A stretch of DNA of 64,000 bases, taken from assembly GCA_963580285.1 (NCBI GenBank), contig OY757026.1, forward strand, positions 83,674,651 to 83,738,650, in the 5' to 3' direction. This DNA is from Lucinisca nassula (Eukaryota; Mollusca; Bivalvia; Lucinida; Lucinidae). The position numbers were made by a program, and so were the translations under genes. This document shows positions 10,576-20,732 of the stretch, piece by piece; position 1 is the first letter of the stretch; every line of letters begins with the position of its first letter. A model generated the notes under the pieces. That model was given only the letters and a program-made list of their open reading frames with translations. It was not told the origin of the DNA and searched no databases.

Positions 10576-10863
10576 GTTTGTTTGAGTTGACGTTTAACGT
10601 CCCCGTCAACACTGTAAACGTAATTTTGGAGACATTGCTTCCAATTTTGTGGGACTTTTACCCGACATTAAGATGAAATGACATCTCAAGCCCCGTAGCC
10701 CAATGAAACCAACAGGGTTTATAAGTCGGCACGACTCGCATCGCTTTGCCTGGGCAGGCTTAGATCCTCTAAGTGGTTTACCAGTACTCGTGTGCGGGTC
10801 GGATTCAGCTCTGCGTGGAAGCATTATGCAGCCCATCTTTTCCTTTAAGCCCCGACGGGCGTT
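10576..10863 (-). mobile_element. SINE-1 with 11-bp target duplication
   Basis: A reverse-oriented full copy flanked by CGCTCAGGTTT at 10565-10575 and 10864-10874. It begins (on plus) with the tail complement TTTAACGTCCCCGTCAACAC and ends with CCCGACGGGCG. Confidence 0.9.
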
Positions 10864-10874
10864 CGCTCAGGTTT

Positions 10875-12132
10875 ACGGCAGGAACGATCTTTATATCTGA
10901 TAAAATATTAATTCTGACATTTAGATTGAAATCGGCTGTCTCTAAGTAGACATTCAAAATATCGGTAATATATGTATATATATGCTGTACTTCTGAATGT
11001 TAAATAACACAGAAATGACAACGATCCTTTAAAAACGTGATTTTCAGTATGCTACATCGTCGTGACTGCTGGCCAGATTTCGTTGGAATTAAAAGCAGAG
11101 ATTAATCACTATTCATGCTTTGTATTTTCTTTTAATCCGAGACCTTTTCCCTTTTCCAATGTCATTTTGAGAAGATTCTTTTTGTACATACCGGTAATGC
11201 ATGTATGTGACATAATTTAGGCATTTCAAATTTGCTTGAAAAATGGTATACTATGGACATGTTCCCTAAACCTATGCCAGTTAATAATCAGTTGCTCCGG
11301 TTAAAAAACAGGGATCTTCGAAATTTGATCTGTACCCTAATCTTTCGAAATATCTCTATTTTAAAAAATTGTAAGAAACACATTTTCAAGGATCTTTTAC
11401 GTTTCTTTACTGTTTTTGGAGTATTCAGTATTCATTCATAAATATTAACGTTAAATGTAACCCCGTTTAAATTGTATTCGCAAAAAAAAAAAATAAATTG
11501 ATTTTCAGTTTCTGAAAATTTTCATGCACGGCTGCACATTAACAGAACGGTTTTGCAGACATAAAGAACTCAATTATGAAACTCTGGCGGGCTTTCAAAC
11601 TTTTTCAGTATTGCTTATTTTAGATACAATCACATGATACGCATTTATATAGTGGTGCGGTGTTAAAAGTCCCTCAGTATATATTAATGAATGCGTTGTA
11701 AAATATTCGGCATTCGTTCATATGGCGAAGACACACTAGCAAGTCTTTCGCGATACGAGCTCATGCCGTCAATTTCACAGTAAAAACCTTTCAATACTGA
11801 GAAAACCTTTTTTTCGGCGTGTACCGTGTCCGATATGCTGTATTCGTCACCAATATGATTCTGTTGACAGCTATCGGTAACAGGTTGCAGCTCCTTAAGA
11901 ACATGCACTCTGTCGATAAAAATGATTAACAGACCATAAATTCTGTGACAGCCTGCCTTCAGTCCTCAGCCTCAGTTATAACGTCTAAGTAAAAGAGAAA
12001 TAAGTTCCGAATTGTTAGATCTTTTGGAAGCAAAGAATACATAATCTGCACTATGATGATATACGGGGAGACGTTTTACGACCGCCACACGGCACAACAC
12101 TAGCTGCAGTGAAGATAAATAAGTTCTGAATA
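10875..12132. other. No recognisable feature
   Basis: AT-rich single-copy-looking sequence with a short A-run at about 11482-11493. Open frames here (for example 69 codons at 11232) show no recognisable motif, and I do not call them genes. Confidence 0.4.
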
Positions 12133-12479
12133 CAGTAGAACTTCGATGGCTCGAACACCGATGGCTCGTTTACCAGGGATGTGTCGAAACCCGTTCTTGA
12201 GCCCCTAGCGAAATCCTCTACATAAGAAATAGTGGGGCATAATTAAAGAGATTTTAGTCTTTTATCTTGCAAATGTATGCTGTGTGTACTCATTAGAATC
12301 GCCTCGATGAGGCGATTCTAATGAGTACACACAGCATACATTTTCATTATAAAACACCGAAAAGATGTCTAAAAGTATCTCGTTATGCCTCCAGACAGTA
12401 ACCTCAGTGGCTCGAACTACCCCTGTCTCGAACAGATCTTCGAGGTCCCAAAGGTGTTCGAGCCATTGAAGTTCGACTG
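12133..12479 (+). mobile_element. PogoM MITE, full length (347 bp)
   Basis: Ends are CAGTAGAACTTCGATGGCTC and ...CATTGAAGTTCGACTG with TA on both sides, typical of pogo/Tigger elements of the Tc1/mariner superfamily. The centre (about 12283-12345) is the palindrome GTACTCATTAGAATCGCCTC and its complement, the same design as the PalB core. It has no transposase. Confidence 0.9.
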
Positions 12480-12831
12480 TAGTAAGATTCTTTAGAAGCA
12501 AAGAATACACCAAATAGACGAAAATAGCAGAAAACCAGACTTAAGCCAAAACTCAGAGAAAAGAAAACTAAGTCTAGAAATATATACCATGAGTTCTATG
12601 GGAGTGGAAAGTCATACGGTTTCTCAAACAGGGGGTGTGAAGTTCGATCCGGCCGGTACTTTCACTACTTTAGGTCAGCTATTAAAGTATGGTACCACCA
12701 ACATGAGCTAGCCGTTGGTTGGACGTAAAACATTAATGCGGGTCACTTTTTTGGGGATTAAAAAAAAAATGTACTGAGGGTAAATCAAAGCCAGGAAATG
12801 ACAAATTGTGAGGATAATTTAAGCGGCTCTT

Positions 12832-14655
12832 ACACTGTCACGACTTTGACCACGATTGTCCACGACTGTCCAAACCAATGGGGACCATGAAAATCGTGAC
12901 AAATCGGGGCATACACGGTTCCGATTTCACTACCCTACTAATACTCCCGACATTGCTACGACAATTCTACGAACAATCACGATTGCTGTACGATAATGGA
13001 GCCGATTTACAACGATCCTCCACGATTGACCACGATGTCTTACGATCCTTTAGGATTCTTCTACGACTGCACCACGATTGCTTCAAGATATCAGACGATC
13101 ATACACGATTTCTCACGATCCCTGCAAGACTGCTCTACGACCAAGGCCGAATTGGCACGACGATCAAAGACTCAGTACGATCATGGAGGATTCGATACGA
13201 TTTACTCACGATTAACCAAGACTTCTCCCGATTCGTCAGGGTTTATAACGATCTGGGTATATAAAAGTGTTCGTCGGGATAAATTGTGCTAGCGTCGTCA
13301 TCAATCGTAGTGCATTCCTGGTGAATCTTGCATTGTCGTGAGCAGTCGTCGTGATATCGTAGTAGATAGTACGGCAGTCGCAACAGAATCGTAGAGGAGT
13401 CGTAGATGATCTTGTCTCGTCGTAGTTCAATCGTGGTAGAATTCAGTCACGAGTATTCACGATTGGCCACGATTACAACGACGACGGCTCACGATTTCTC
13501 TACGACCGCTCTACGATTTGAAAAATGATGCCGACTCGTGCTTTTACACTGTCACGATTTTGGCCACGACTCACCACGATTTTTTAAATCGTGGTAAATC
13601 GTGAACAACGTCGTAGAGAAGTCGGCAGAGATCTTGAGGAATCGTGGTTGATCGTGATAGTTTGGGAGTGTCCACGACTATTTTGGACATGTTCAAAACA
13701 TTCGTGACGAGTCGGCATCATTTTTCAAATCGTAGAGCGGTCGTAGAGAAATCGTAGCTCAGTCGTGAGCCGTCGTCGTGGTAATCGTGGCCAATCGTGA
13801 ATAATCGTGACTGAATTCTACCACGATTGTGCTACGACGAGACAAGATCATCTACGATGCCTCTACGATTCCGTTGCGACTGCCGTACGATCTACTACGA
13901 TATCATGACGACTGCTCACGACAATGCAAGATTCACCAGGAATGCACTACGATCGATGACGACGCTAGCACGATTTATCCCGATGCTACGTCGAACGCAC
14001 ACCTTTCTCCGCGTAACTTTGTACATATAATTACCCAAGCAACTATGGTCAACTGTCACCTGTCCCTCCTGTTCCTCTGCACCTCCAGTTGTTCAGCCAT
14101 TGCAATGTCATTTTCGATCATGTCTTGTTCGAGCTGAACTAAATTTTGAAGATACAGAAGCCATTGACCTGGATGCAAAAACATTTTCGTCAGATGCTCT
14201 CTACAGAAATGGTTGAAACTGAATGACACTGTGCATTTGATGAACACTTTAATATATCCAGATCGTTATAAATCCTGACGAATCGGGAGAAGTCTTGGTT
14301 AATCATGAGTAAATCTTATCGAATCCTCCATGATCGTACTGAGTCTTTGATCATCGTGCCTTGGTCGTAGAGCAGTCTTGCAGGGATCGTGAGAAATCGT
14401 GTATGATCGTCTGATAGCTTGAAGCAATCGTGGTGCAGTCGTAGAAGAATCCTAGAAGATCGTAAGACATCGTGGTCGATCTCGGAGGATCGTTGTAAAT
14501 CGGCTCCATTATCGTACAGCAATCGTGATTGTTCGTAGAAGTGTCGTAGCAATGTCGTGTGTATTCGTAGGGTAGTGAAATCGGAACCGTGTATGCCCCG
14601 ATTTGCCACGATTTTCATGGTCCCAATTGGTCGTGGACAGTCGTGGACAATCCTT
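12832..14655. repeat. 1.8-kb imperfect palindrome of ACGA-rich degenerate repeats
   Basis: The outer left arm (about 12854-13265) is the reverse complement of about 14255-14653. The inner left arm (about 13284-13545) is the reverse complement of about 13712-13990. The whole is built from short degenerate units around (C/T)ACGA(T/C), such as CACGATT and TACGACC. TTACACTGTCACGA occurs at the left edge (about 12832) and again near the centre (about 13553), and may be an element terminus. Mirrored open frames of ~125-128 codons in the two arms come from the repeat, not from a gene. A ~165-bp centre and a ~250-bp one-sided insert (14003-14253) break the symmetry. It may be a large foldback MITE; the superfamily is unknown. 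Confidence 0.85.
14003..14253 (-). other. One-sided insert in the right arm of the palindrome, with a 63-codon frame
   Basis: This segment lacks the ACGA repeats and has no counterpart in the left arm. A minus-strand frame (14247 to 14056) encodes a peptide with a Glu/Gln/Arg-rich end (NDIAMAEQLEVQRNRRDR) and then stops. The texture is that of a real coding remnant, possibly the N-terminus of a transposase or a captured host fragment, but I cannot assign it. The left arm may instead have lost the equivalent sequence. Confidence 0.35.
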
Positions 14656-14817
14656 TTTTCTATAAATTCTATTTTATGTCGATGTTTTGTCAATCGATTA
14701 TAAAGCTTAATATCTTTTCGATGCTGACGTCCAAATGACAGTTATTATCGCTGATTGGTCAGCGTATTGTGCAAGAGGGTTATCTATATAGTCTTGATAG
14801 GAATCATGACTTTGGTT

Positions 14818-14886
14818 TGGCAAACACTGTAGACCCAGATCTGACGCCGCAGTTTACGGCGTCCGATCAGGGTCCACACTGTTTGC
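14818..14886. repeat. HP65 hairpin
   Basis: CAAACACTGTAGACCCAGAT and its complement ATCAGGGTCCACACTGTTTG enclose GACGCCGC...GCGGCGTC-like inner arms. Related copies are at 19521, 34560, 38452, 47936 and 62747. Confidence 0.75.
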
Positions 14887-14940
14887 TTTCAGCACAGAAG
14901 GATTATACGAAACAGACTCAGTCCACGTCAATGACGTTTT

Positions 14941-15305
14941 TTTCTTGCACACCAGACAAGGAAATCCGTGATTTTACCCTGGGATAGAAATGTATGTTCT
15001 GACCCTGGTGTTCCGACCCCAAATCGAATATAATCGCGTGTTTGATAACTGCACTGGTTGATTACGACCTTGTGTGTGCCGTCGTTAAGGTTGACGTCAT
15101 GCACGATCCGTGACGTCACTTTACATTCCTGCAGTGTCAACACAATATGGCGGACGTTGGTAACCGAAGTGACTGCAGCATTGAAATTCCGCGCTAAGAA
15201 ATGGGAGGCATGTACGAAAAAGAATCCAATATGCAACTCGTGATGCCGGACAGTGTCCCTCGGGACGGATTTTTCTATCCACCCCTCACACCCATATAAG
15301 ATTCT
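14941..15305 (+). mobile_element. FoldA element, left half
   Basis: It starts with the terminus TTCTTGCACACCAGACAAGG and the arm GATTTTACCCTGGGATAGAA, and runs to one side of the core hairpin (CCCTCGGGACGGATTTTTCT, CACCCCTCACACCC). The right arm is absent. Confidence 0.75.
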
Positions 15306-15518
15306 TATATTCCAGCCCACATAAAAACAAACGATCGGACTGTGCTGCCAATAATTTGATTGCTCTACTCATTAAAATCCAAACACCGAGACAAGCCTTA
15401 TGGTTGCAACAGCAAAGTGTCACAACTTTAAGAAAAAATGGGAGAAAAATAATAATAATAAAAAAAAAAAAACCAACAAAAAAAACAAAACAAAAACAAA
15501 TTCATCCCCATACCAGAT

Positions 15519-15800
15519 GAACTTCAACAGCTCGAATACATTTGGGACTTTGAAAAGTTGTTCGAGAAAATAGTAGTTCGAACTACTGGGGGCAAATAAG
15601 GGCGTCAGGAGATGGGGTTTATGACGGGGATCACTGATGGATATCTTTTCGCGTTTTCTATAGAATAACGTGTGCTGTGTGTAGTGAGTATACACAACAT
15701 ACCTTTTCAGGTATGCTGTGAACGCCCATCGGAATCGTCTCATCGAGGCGATGAATGAGGCGGTTCTAATGAGTAAACACAACATACCTTTTCAAAGTAA
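15519..15800. mobile_element. Decayed PogoM MITE with rearranged core
   Basis: ATGAACTTCAACAGCTCGAA and AGTAGTTCGAACTACTG are decayed PogoM arms. About 15665-15795 holds several broken pieces of the shared palindrome (GGAATCGTCTCATCGAGGCG, GGCGGTTCTAATGAGTAAAC). Confidence 0.6.
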
Positions 15801-15805
15801 AGCCT

Positions 15806-15905
15806 GGATTGTGTTTGTTTGTTTTGAAGTTTAACGTGCCCGTCAACACTATTTAGGTCATTCTGGTGGAGACGCTGCTTTCAATTGTGTGGGACTTTTT
15901 CACTA
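15806..15905 (-). mobile_element. SINE-1, 3' fragment
   Basis: Only the tail half remains (AAGTTTAACGTGCCCGTCAA to GTGTGGGACTTTTTCACTA). Confidence 0.75.
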
Positions 15906-16315
15906 GGCGAAAAAGTGTGACGCAAAGAACCGCCGTCTTATCGCGTTTTGCGACGTCAGAGATCGTTTCCATGACGCAGTAACGTCTTTTTCACGCATCC
16001 AAGTACGTTACAAAAACAGGTAACTGCATGTGTTACAGTCAAACATGTTGGCAGGATTCTCCAAACAATGGCGGAAAGTTGGGAGAATATGAAGGAAGCA
16101 CAGTATGAAGTCCACTTTCAGTGTGTCAGAATCGAAATAGATTAGCTCTGTTGCGTGATCAGTTGAGGTTTGACGGTCAGTTGCAAGTATATAAATCATT
16201 CACGCTATGCACGCGTGATTTGATCTGCATTGCAACTGACCTCCAAACAGTGATATAATACTCAACAAATCAGTGCTACAGCTGATCTATTTCTTAAATA
16301 TACTATCGAAAACTT
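15906..16315. other. No recognisable feature
   Basis: I see no gene or repeat family that I recognise in this stretch. Confidence 0.35.
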
Positions 16316-16436
16316 CATAGTGTAGTTTATATTTTCTTGTCCTTTGGGATCATTGCTTCCATTGTGGAATTTTGAAAATATTTGAGGGTCACTGATGAGG
16401 CCTAATTGGCCGAAACTAGCTAGTCTGGCCCAGAAA
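16316..16436 (+). repeat. Dispersed repeat, shared with 26078-26196
   Basis: About 120 bp from GTTTATATTTTCTTGTCCTT to GATGAGGCCTAATTGGCCGA and ACTAGCTAGTC is repeated at 26078-26196. The two copies are clearly homologous with several indels. The class of element is unknown. Confidence 0.7.
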
Positions 16437-16700
16437 GAATGTACACTCTATTTTACAGTTCTGTGGTGTAGTCCTTGCTTCCAAAGGATAACCATTTCTA
16501 GAACATTTTTGACGTTAACCAATCAGACGTCATGTTTCCTTACATATATTTCTGGTCGAAACATAGATTATGGGTGCTCATTAGGACCTCCTAAATCCAG
16601 GAGTTTTGAACTAAAACTTAAAGAAAGGAAAATTATATATAACCCTTTAAACTACACGTTTGTCCATATAATCATACAAATACTTGTTTACCTGAGGCCA

Positions 16701-17133
16701 GGGGCCAGTTGTTCAAAACTAACGACGTCGTTAGTTAACGTATCGTTAAAACTTTGATCATTAAATATGGCAAATATGCTGAAATTTTTGCTGAGAAAAA
16801 TGTGAGCAGCTTTTGCGGATGCAAAAGCTGCTCACATTTTTTCAGCAAAAATGCCAAAATTTACGATATTGTACTTGCTAGAAGAGTTAACAATATGACC
16901 ACTAACGAGCTCGTTAAGCTAACGATGCTTTGAACAACTGGCCCCAGTTGTTCAAAGCATCGTTAGCTAAAAGGGCTCGTTTGTGGTCACATTGTTAACT
17001 ATTCTTGAATGCGCACTATCTAAAATTCTGTTATTTTTTACAGCATAACTATTTGTATATTTGCAATATTAAATGATCAAAGTTTTAACGATATGTTAAT
17101 TAACGATGTCGCTAGTTTTTAACAACTGGCCCC
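16701..17133. mobile_element. Two fused MITEs with GGGGCCAGTTGTTC ends
   Basis: GGGGCCAGTTGTTCAAAACT (16701) pairs with ATGCTTTGAACAACTGGCCC (end ~16945) as a first MITE; it has a perfect inner hairpin GCAGCTTTTGC/GCAAAAGCTGC near 16808-16838. A second, related unit starts at once and ends with AACAACTGGCCCC at 17133, the two sharing the junction. GGGGCCAGTTGTTC-type ends are widespread in invertebrate MITEs; I cannot fix the superfamily. Confidence 0.75.
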
Positions 17134-17379
17134 TGATGATTAGATGGTTGCATACGCGCATTAGAACAATAGAATATGCTTAGAATTTTTAGGTTTTATC
17201 AATCGACCCAGAGTTACTAACTGCAGAAGTTTCTTGCCTGTTGTTGTCCACCATGTACCAAAACTAGGTAACGGATATTTATAGCAGCGCGTTTCTTTTC
17301 GCTGTGACGTCAAAGGGGTTGGTTTACTGTTACATCTGGACTGGGCTCGTGAACTGATACGAGGGCAGGCGAATGAAGG

Positions 17380-18122
17380 TCGAAGAAATGCATTATACAT
17401 TTCACATGGTAACGTTTCAACAATTTTACATGATCGCTTTGGTATGCGCAAGCTTAACAGCCCGTTGGGTCTCAAAATCCCTTAGCGACCACAGTATAAG
17501 TATGCAGCACATTGCTGAAGCGGTTTAGGTCAAAGATTATGATATTCTTTCACGTCTGGTCACTGTAGATGAGACCTTAGTTCATTATTCGGAGCCAGAG
17601 TATGAAGTTCAAAAGTCGTCAGTGGGTAGGGCCGGGGTCTGCGAGGCCAAAGAAGTTCAAAACGCAGCCCTCTGCTGGCAAGGTGACGGTAACTGTTGTT
17701 GGACGCATAATGCGTTATTATGTTGGACGTTCTAGCAAAGCAAAGTACAATAACATGTGCGTATTATGCAACTTTTCCAGACCAACTTAGAATTGCAATC
17801 CGAAAAAAAACGCCAGGTGGATTCTGCTCCAACAGGACATTGCGAGAGTCCACACTTGCGCGGGTACGAGCTATTACCCGACCCACTATTCTCCAGACTC
17901 CCCTAGTGACTATTTCCTATTCCCAAACTTGAAAAAGGATATTTGCGGACGTCATATCCGGTCCAACGAAGAAGCCGTGGCGGCAATTGAGGAGTGAGTT
18001 GGTGACAAGGACTCTGGCTTCTTCAGATCTGGGCTGATGGCACTGGAACAGCGTTGGTCCAAGTGCATCAGTCTATTAGGCACTTACATGGAAAAAAGAA
18101 GAGGTCGATCTCACCCAGAAAT
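17380..18122 (+). pseudogene. mariner transposase, degraded
   Basis: Peptides in shifting frames match the Tc1/mariner transposase catalytic region: VTVDET (the first catalytic Asp), QWVGPGSARPKKFKTQPSAG, STITCAYYA, a damaged middle where the second Asp motif should be, LKKDICGRH, then FFRSGLMALEQRWSKC. Several frameshifts and stops (around 17480, 17600, 17780, 17930 and 18000) make it dead. The 3' flank GCCCTCGTACATTGC at about 18150 may preserve the inverted terminus. The N-terminal DNA-binding part is hardly recognisable. Confidence 0.85.
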
Positions 18123-18163
18123 AAATTAGGCTGTTTTCTTTATTAACTCGCCCTCGTACATTG

Positions 18164-18725
18164 CATTACTATAACACACCTGCGTAATCTTATATATGAA
18201 ACTAGCAATTTTTGGATAAAAATGATTTATATTTTTTCTTATTTCTAGTCCAAATATAGATTTGGGTGCCCGTTAGAACCGCCTCAATGAGGCGGTTCTA
18301 ACGAGTACCAACAATCTATATTTTGACCGCAAATAAGGAAATAATCAATACTCCGTAACCCCATTGCCACTATATAGAGGGCTTGAAGAAATACTTGTAT
18401 ATGGGCTGCATGATGCTTCCACGCAGAGCTGAATCTGGCATGCACACTAGTACTGGTAAACCGCTTAGAGGATCTAAGCCTGTCCAGGAACCGCAGTGCG
18501 AGATGGACCGTCCATGCTAATAAACCCTATTGGTTTCATTGGGTGACAGGGCTTGAGATGTCATTTCATCTCAATGTCGGGTAAAAGTCCCACAAAATTG
18601 GAAGCAACGTCTCCAAAATGACCTTTGCAGTGTTGACGGGGACGTTAAACCCCAAATCATTAAAACAAACACTATATAAAGTGGAGTTTAGAGGGGGTTC
18701 ATTTCATTGACTTGTTAATTTGACG
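18164..18725 (-). mobile_element. PalB (B2) MITE interrupted by SINE-1
   Basis: It runs from CATTACTATAACACACCTGCG through the palindrome (about 18262-18312, GGTGCCCGTTAGAACCGCC) to CATTTCATTGACTTGTTAAT. SINE-1 is inserted at 18377-18669. TTAACGGCGTCTGATCAGGG just beyond (18728) is half of an HP65 hairpin. Confidence 0.75.
18377..18669 (+). mobile_element. SINE-1 with 9-bp target duplication
   Basis: Flanked by CACTATATA at 18368-18376 and 18670-18678. It is slightly 5'-truncated (starts GAGGGCTTGAAG), with tail GACGTTAAACCCCAAATC. Confidence 0.85.
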
Positions 18726-19118
18726 AGTTAACGGCGTCTGATCAGGGTCTGTACTGTTTACTTACAGGAATTTAAGGGTTAAACGAAAGAGTCTAATGTC
18801 TCGTTCAGGGCTATTTGTGTACCCGCACTCTTAGACAATCCCCACCAGTGCCTCTATCGCTTTGAGTTTTCATGGGTCGGTACAAATAGTTTTGACAAGG
18901 AACTTGCGAATTCTAGACGTTTACTGATTAATTACAAAGTTAATTCTATTTTTGCTGTTGGTGCCAGATAATCAAGTTACAAAGCTGCCGTAGGTTCTGT
19001 TTTAGCGCAAAAAAGTATTACATTATTACGATTACGAAGGCGTGACATCAAATTAAATTGTTTTCATGGAAAGATCCCTCTAGGGGCTGCAGAATATGAT
19101 TTCAATTTGCATCATAAT

Positions 19119-19354
19119 GAGCCCCGCCAAGCGAATTTGTATCTTCGAGCATTCCGTCATAACAAATTTTAACTGCGCATGCCCAGCCATTCAGAGGGGC
19201 CAGGGATATGGCTTTCTGTCTGAAGGTTCCTCTTGATTCACTGCTTGTATGAGCGAGCAGCGAAGGTTCTGGCGAGACTGCGCGGATGCGCAGGCTCGCC
19301 TGAACCTTCGCTGCTCGCATAGGCGATAAGTACCAAAATCGCTTGACGGGGCCC
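19119..19354 (+). mobile_element. M236 MITE, full length
   Basis: Ends are GAGCCCCGCCAAGCGAATTT and ...AAATCGCTTGACGGGGCCC, exactly 236 bp like the copies at 34164 and 55138. It contains an inner hairpin around ACTGCGCGGATGCGCAGG. Flanks TAAT and ATAT differ by one rearranged base from a 4-bp duplication. Only about five differences separate it from the 34164 copy. Confidence 0.9.
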
Positions 19355-19520
19355 ATATAATTTCTGAGGCTGTCTCATCCGCAAAAATATTAATTGAAGA
19401 CAGGCGATTATCTGAATTGATGCAATAAATGAGGTTTAACTCAAGACTAATCAAACCGTTAACATCCCTGGGTGTAACTGTTTTCATTTACTCCGAAATT
19501 CATGTAAATGTACTTTAAGC

Positions 19521-19588
19521 ATACAGATTAGACCCTGATAAGACATTGCGTTTTGTGGCGTCTGATCTGGGTCTAAACTGTTTCCAAA
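19521..19588. repeat. HP65 hairpin, diverged
   Basis: ATACAGATTAGACCCTGATA and GGCGTCTGATCTGGGTCTAA form imperfect arms around GCGTTTTGTGGC. Confidence 0.6.
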
Positions 19589-19936
19589 GGCCAATTTTAG
19601 GGACTCAGGACCTAAAGGGAAACTTCGATAACTCGAACACGAACGAAAGTAAACTTCGATAACTCGAACACGAACGAAAGTAAACTTCGATATCTCGAAC
19701 ACGGATAAGTCGTTTACCATGGCTAATTCGAACTAGTTACGTAGTCACATGCGGCAATTTTCTGAACCTCCCGATATCCAAATAGGATAATATGTGCCAT
19801 GGATTTTTTTTCTCATTTCATCTTAAATGTATGATGTGTGTACTCATTGGAATCGCCTCTATGAGGTGATTCTAATGAATACACACAACACACCTTTATT
19901 TATTCGTTATGAGGCGATTCTAATGAGTACACAAAG

Positions 19937-20549
19937 CATCACAAAAACACTTCTTTTTAATTTGACCCCCTTGAACCCCGCTTTTACCATAGTAAAACTG
20001 GGGTTTACTGTGGTAAAGTAGAAGTAAAACAAAGACCAGGAATCGATACAATTAACTTACTCCACCCATCAAAGACACCAAAGGGAAAGAAACACAAACA
20101 TTAAGCGACCAGACCATAATGGAAACATAAACAAAGGAAGGCCATAAGGACAGTTACTTTCCCACAAAATGGCCATATGGCCATCCAAAACAAAAAGACA
20201 CAAGTGATACACACAGTAAGTAACAAACAACACCATAAATAAACCGCCACAGAAGAACCGCCTTGGAACGGTCAGTGGAAAGATTTCCACTGGGGGGCTT
20301 AAATCGATTTTACGTGGCCACAATCCTCGCCCTTACTTCCGTCGAAAACCTTATTTTTCTTATTTCTGCACTAAAATAAAGATTGTGGGTACTCGTTAGA
20401 ACCGCCTCGATGAGGCGGTTCTAACGAGTGCCCACAATCTATATTTTGAGCAGAAATAAGAAAAATATCACATTTTTTCATCTTGAAATTTTCATTTTTT
20501 TTCGGCGATAAAGGTGGCAATGTATTTGTATAGGCGAGTTTGCGTATTG
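19937..20549 (+). mobile_element. PalB (B1) MITE nested in PogoM and itself interrupted by a pLTR
   Basis: The left part (CATCACAAAAACAC, GACCCCCTTGAACCCC, GGGGTTTACTGTGGTAAA to 20018) and right part (from CCTTATTTTTCTTATTTCTG at 20342 through the palindrome to GGCGAGTTTGCGTATTG) are split by a minus-strand pLTR segment. GCAT occurs at 19936-19939 and 20550-20553. Confidence 0.8.
20019..20340 (-). mobile_element. pLTR segment of the Penelope-like element, solo
   Basis: Reverse complement of the segment at 55700-55990 (ACACCAAAGGGAAAGAAACA, TTTCCCACAAAATGGCCATA, AGAAGAACCGCCTTGGAACG). No reverse transcriptase is attached. It lies between TAAA and the continuation of PalB. Confidence 0.8.
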
Positions 20550-20732
20550 GCATGACTTTATTTTATAGAAAATCATAATGATACACATTATGCCTCATAA
20601 CCTGGCACAGGTATGTCTCAGTAATTCGAACTTCCCCTTTCTCGAACAAGTTTTTGTGGTGCCCGAGGTATTCGAGATATTGAAGTTCGACCGTATACAG
20701 GTGCACCAGTGCATTATTGTGAGAAACATTTG

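Larger units (their letters stand above)
19618..20693 (+). mobile_element. PogoM MITE carrying a nested PalB, with triplicated left end
   Basis: A ~30-bp unit beginning AAACTTCGATAACTCGAACA is tandemly triplicated at 19620-19710. The PogoM core palindrome follows at 19838-19930 and is itself partly duplicated. The right arm resumes at 20550 and ends ATTGAAGTTCGACCG at 20693, before TA. PalB (19937-20549) sits inside it. Confidence 0.75.

Noticed and set aside
12878..14693. Frames of 128, 125 and ~100 codons in the 12.8-14.7-kb region as genes
   Set aside because: They mirror each other in the two palindrome arms and arise because the ACGA-rich repeat lacks stops in several frames at once.
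15420..15785. 121-codon hydrophobic frame as a membrane protein
   Set aside because: It spans an A-rich low-complexity tract and a decayed PogoM core; the Phe/Leu run is poly-A read in reverse.
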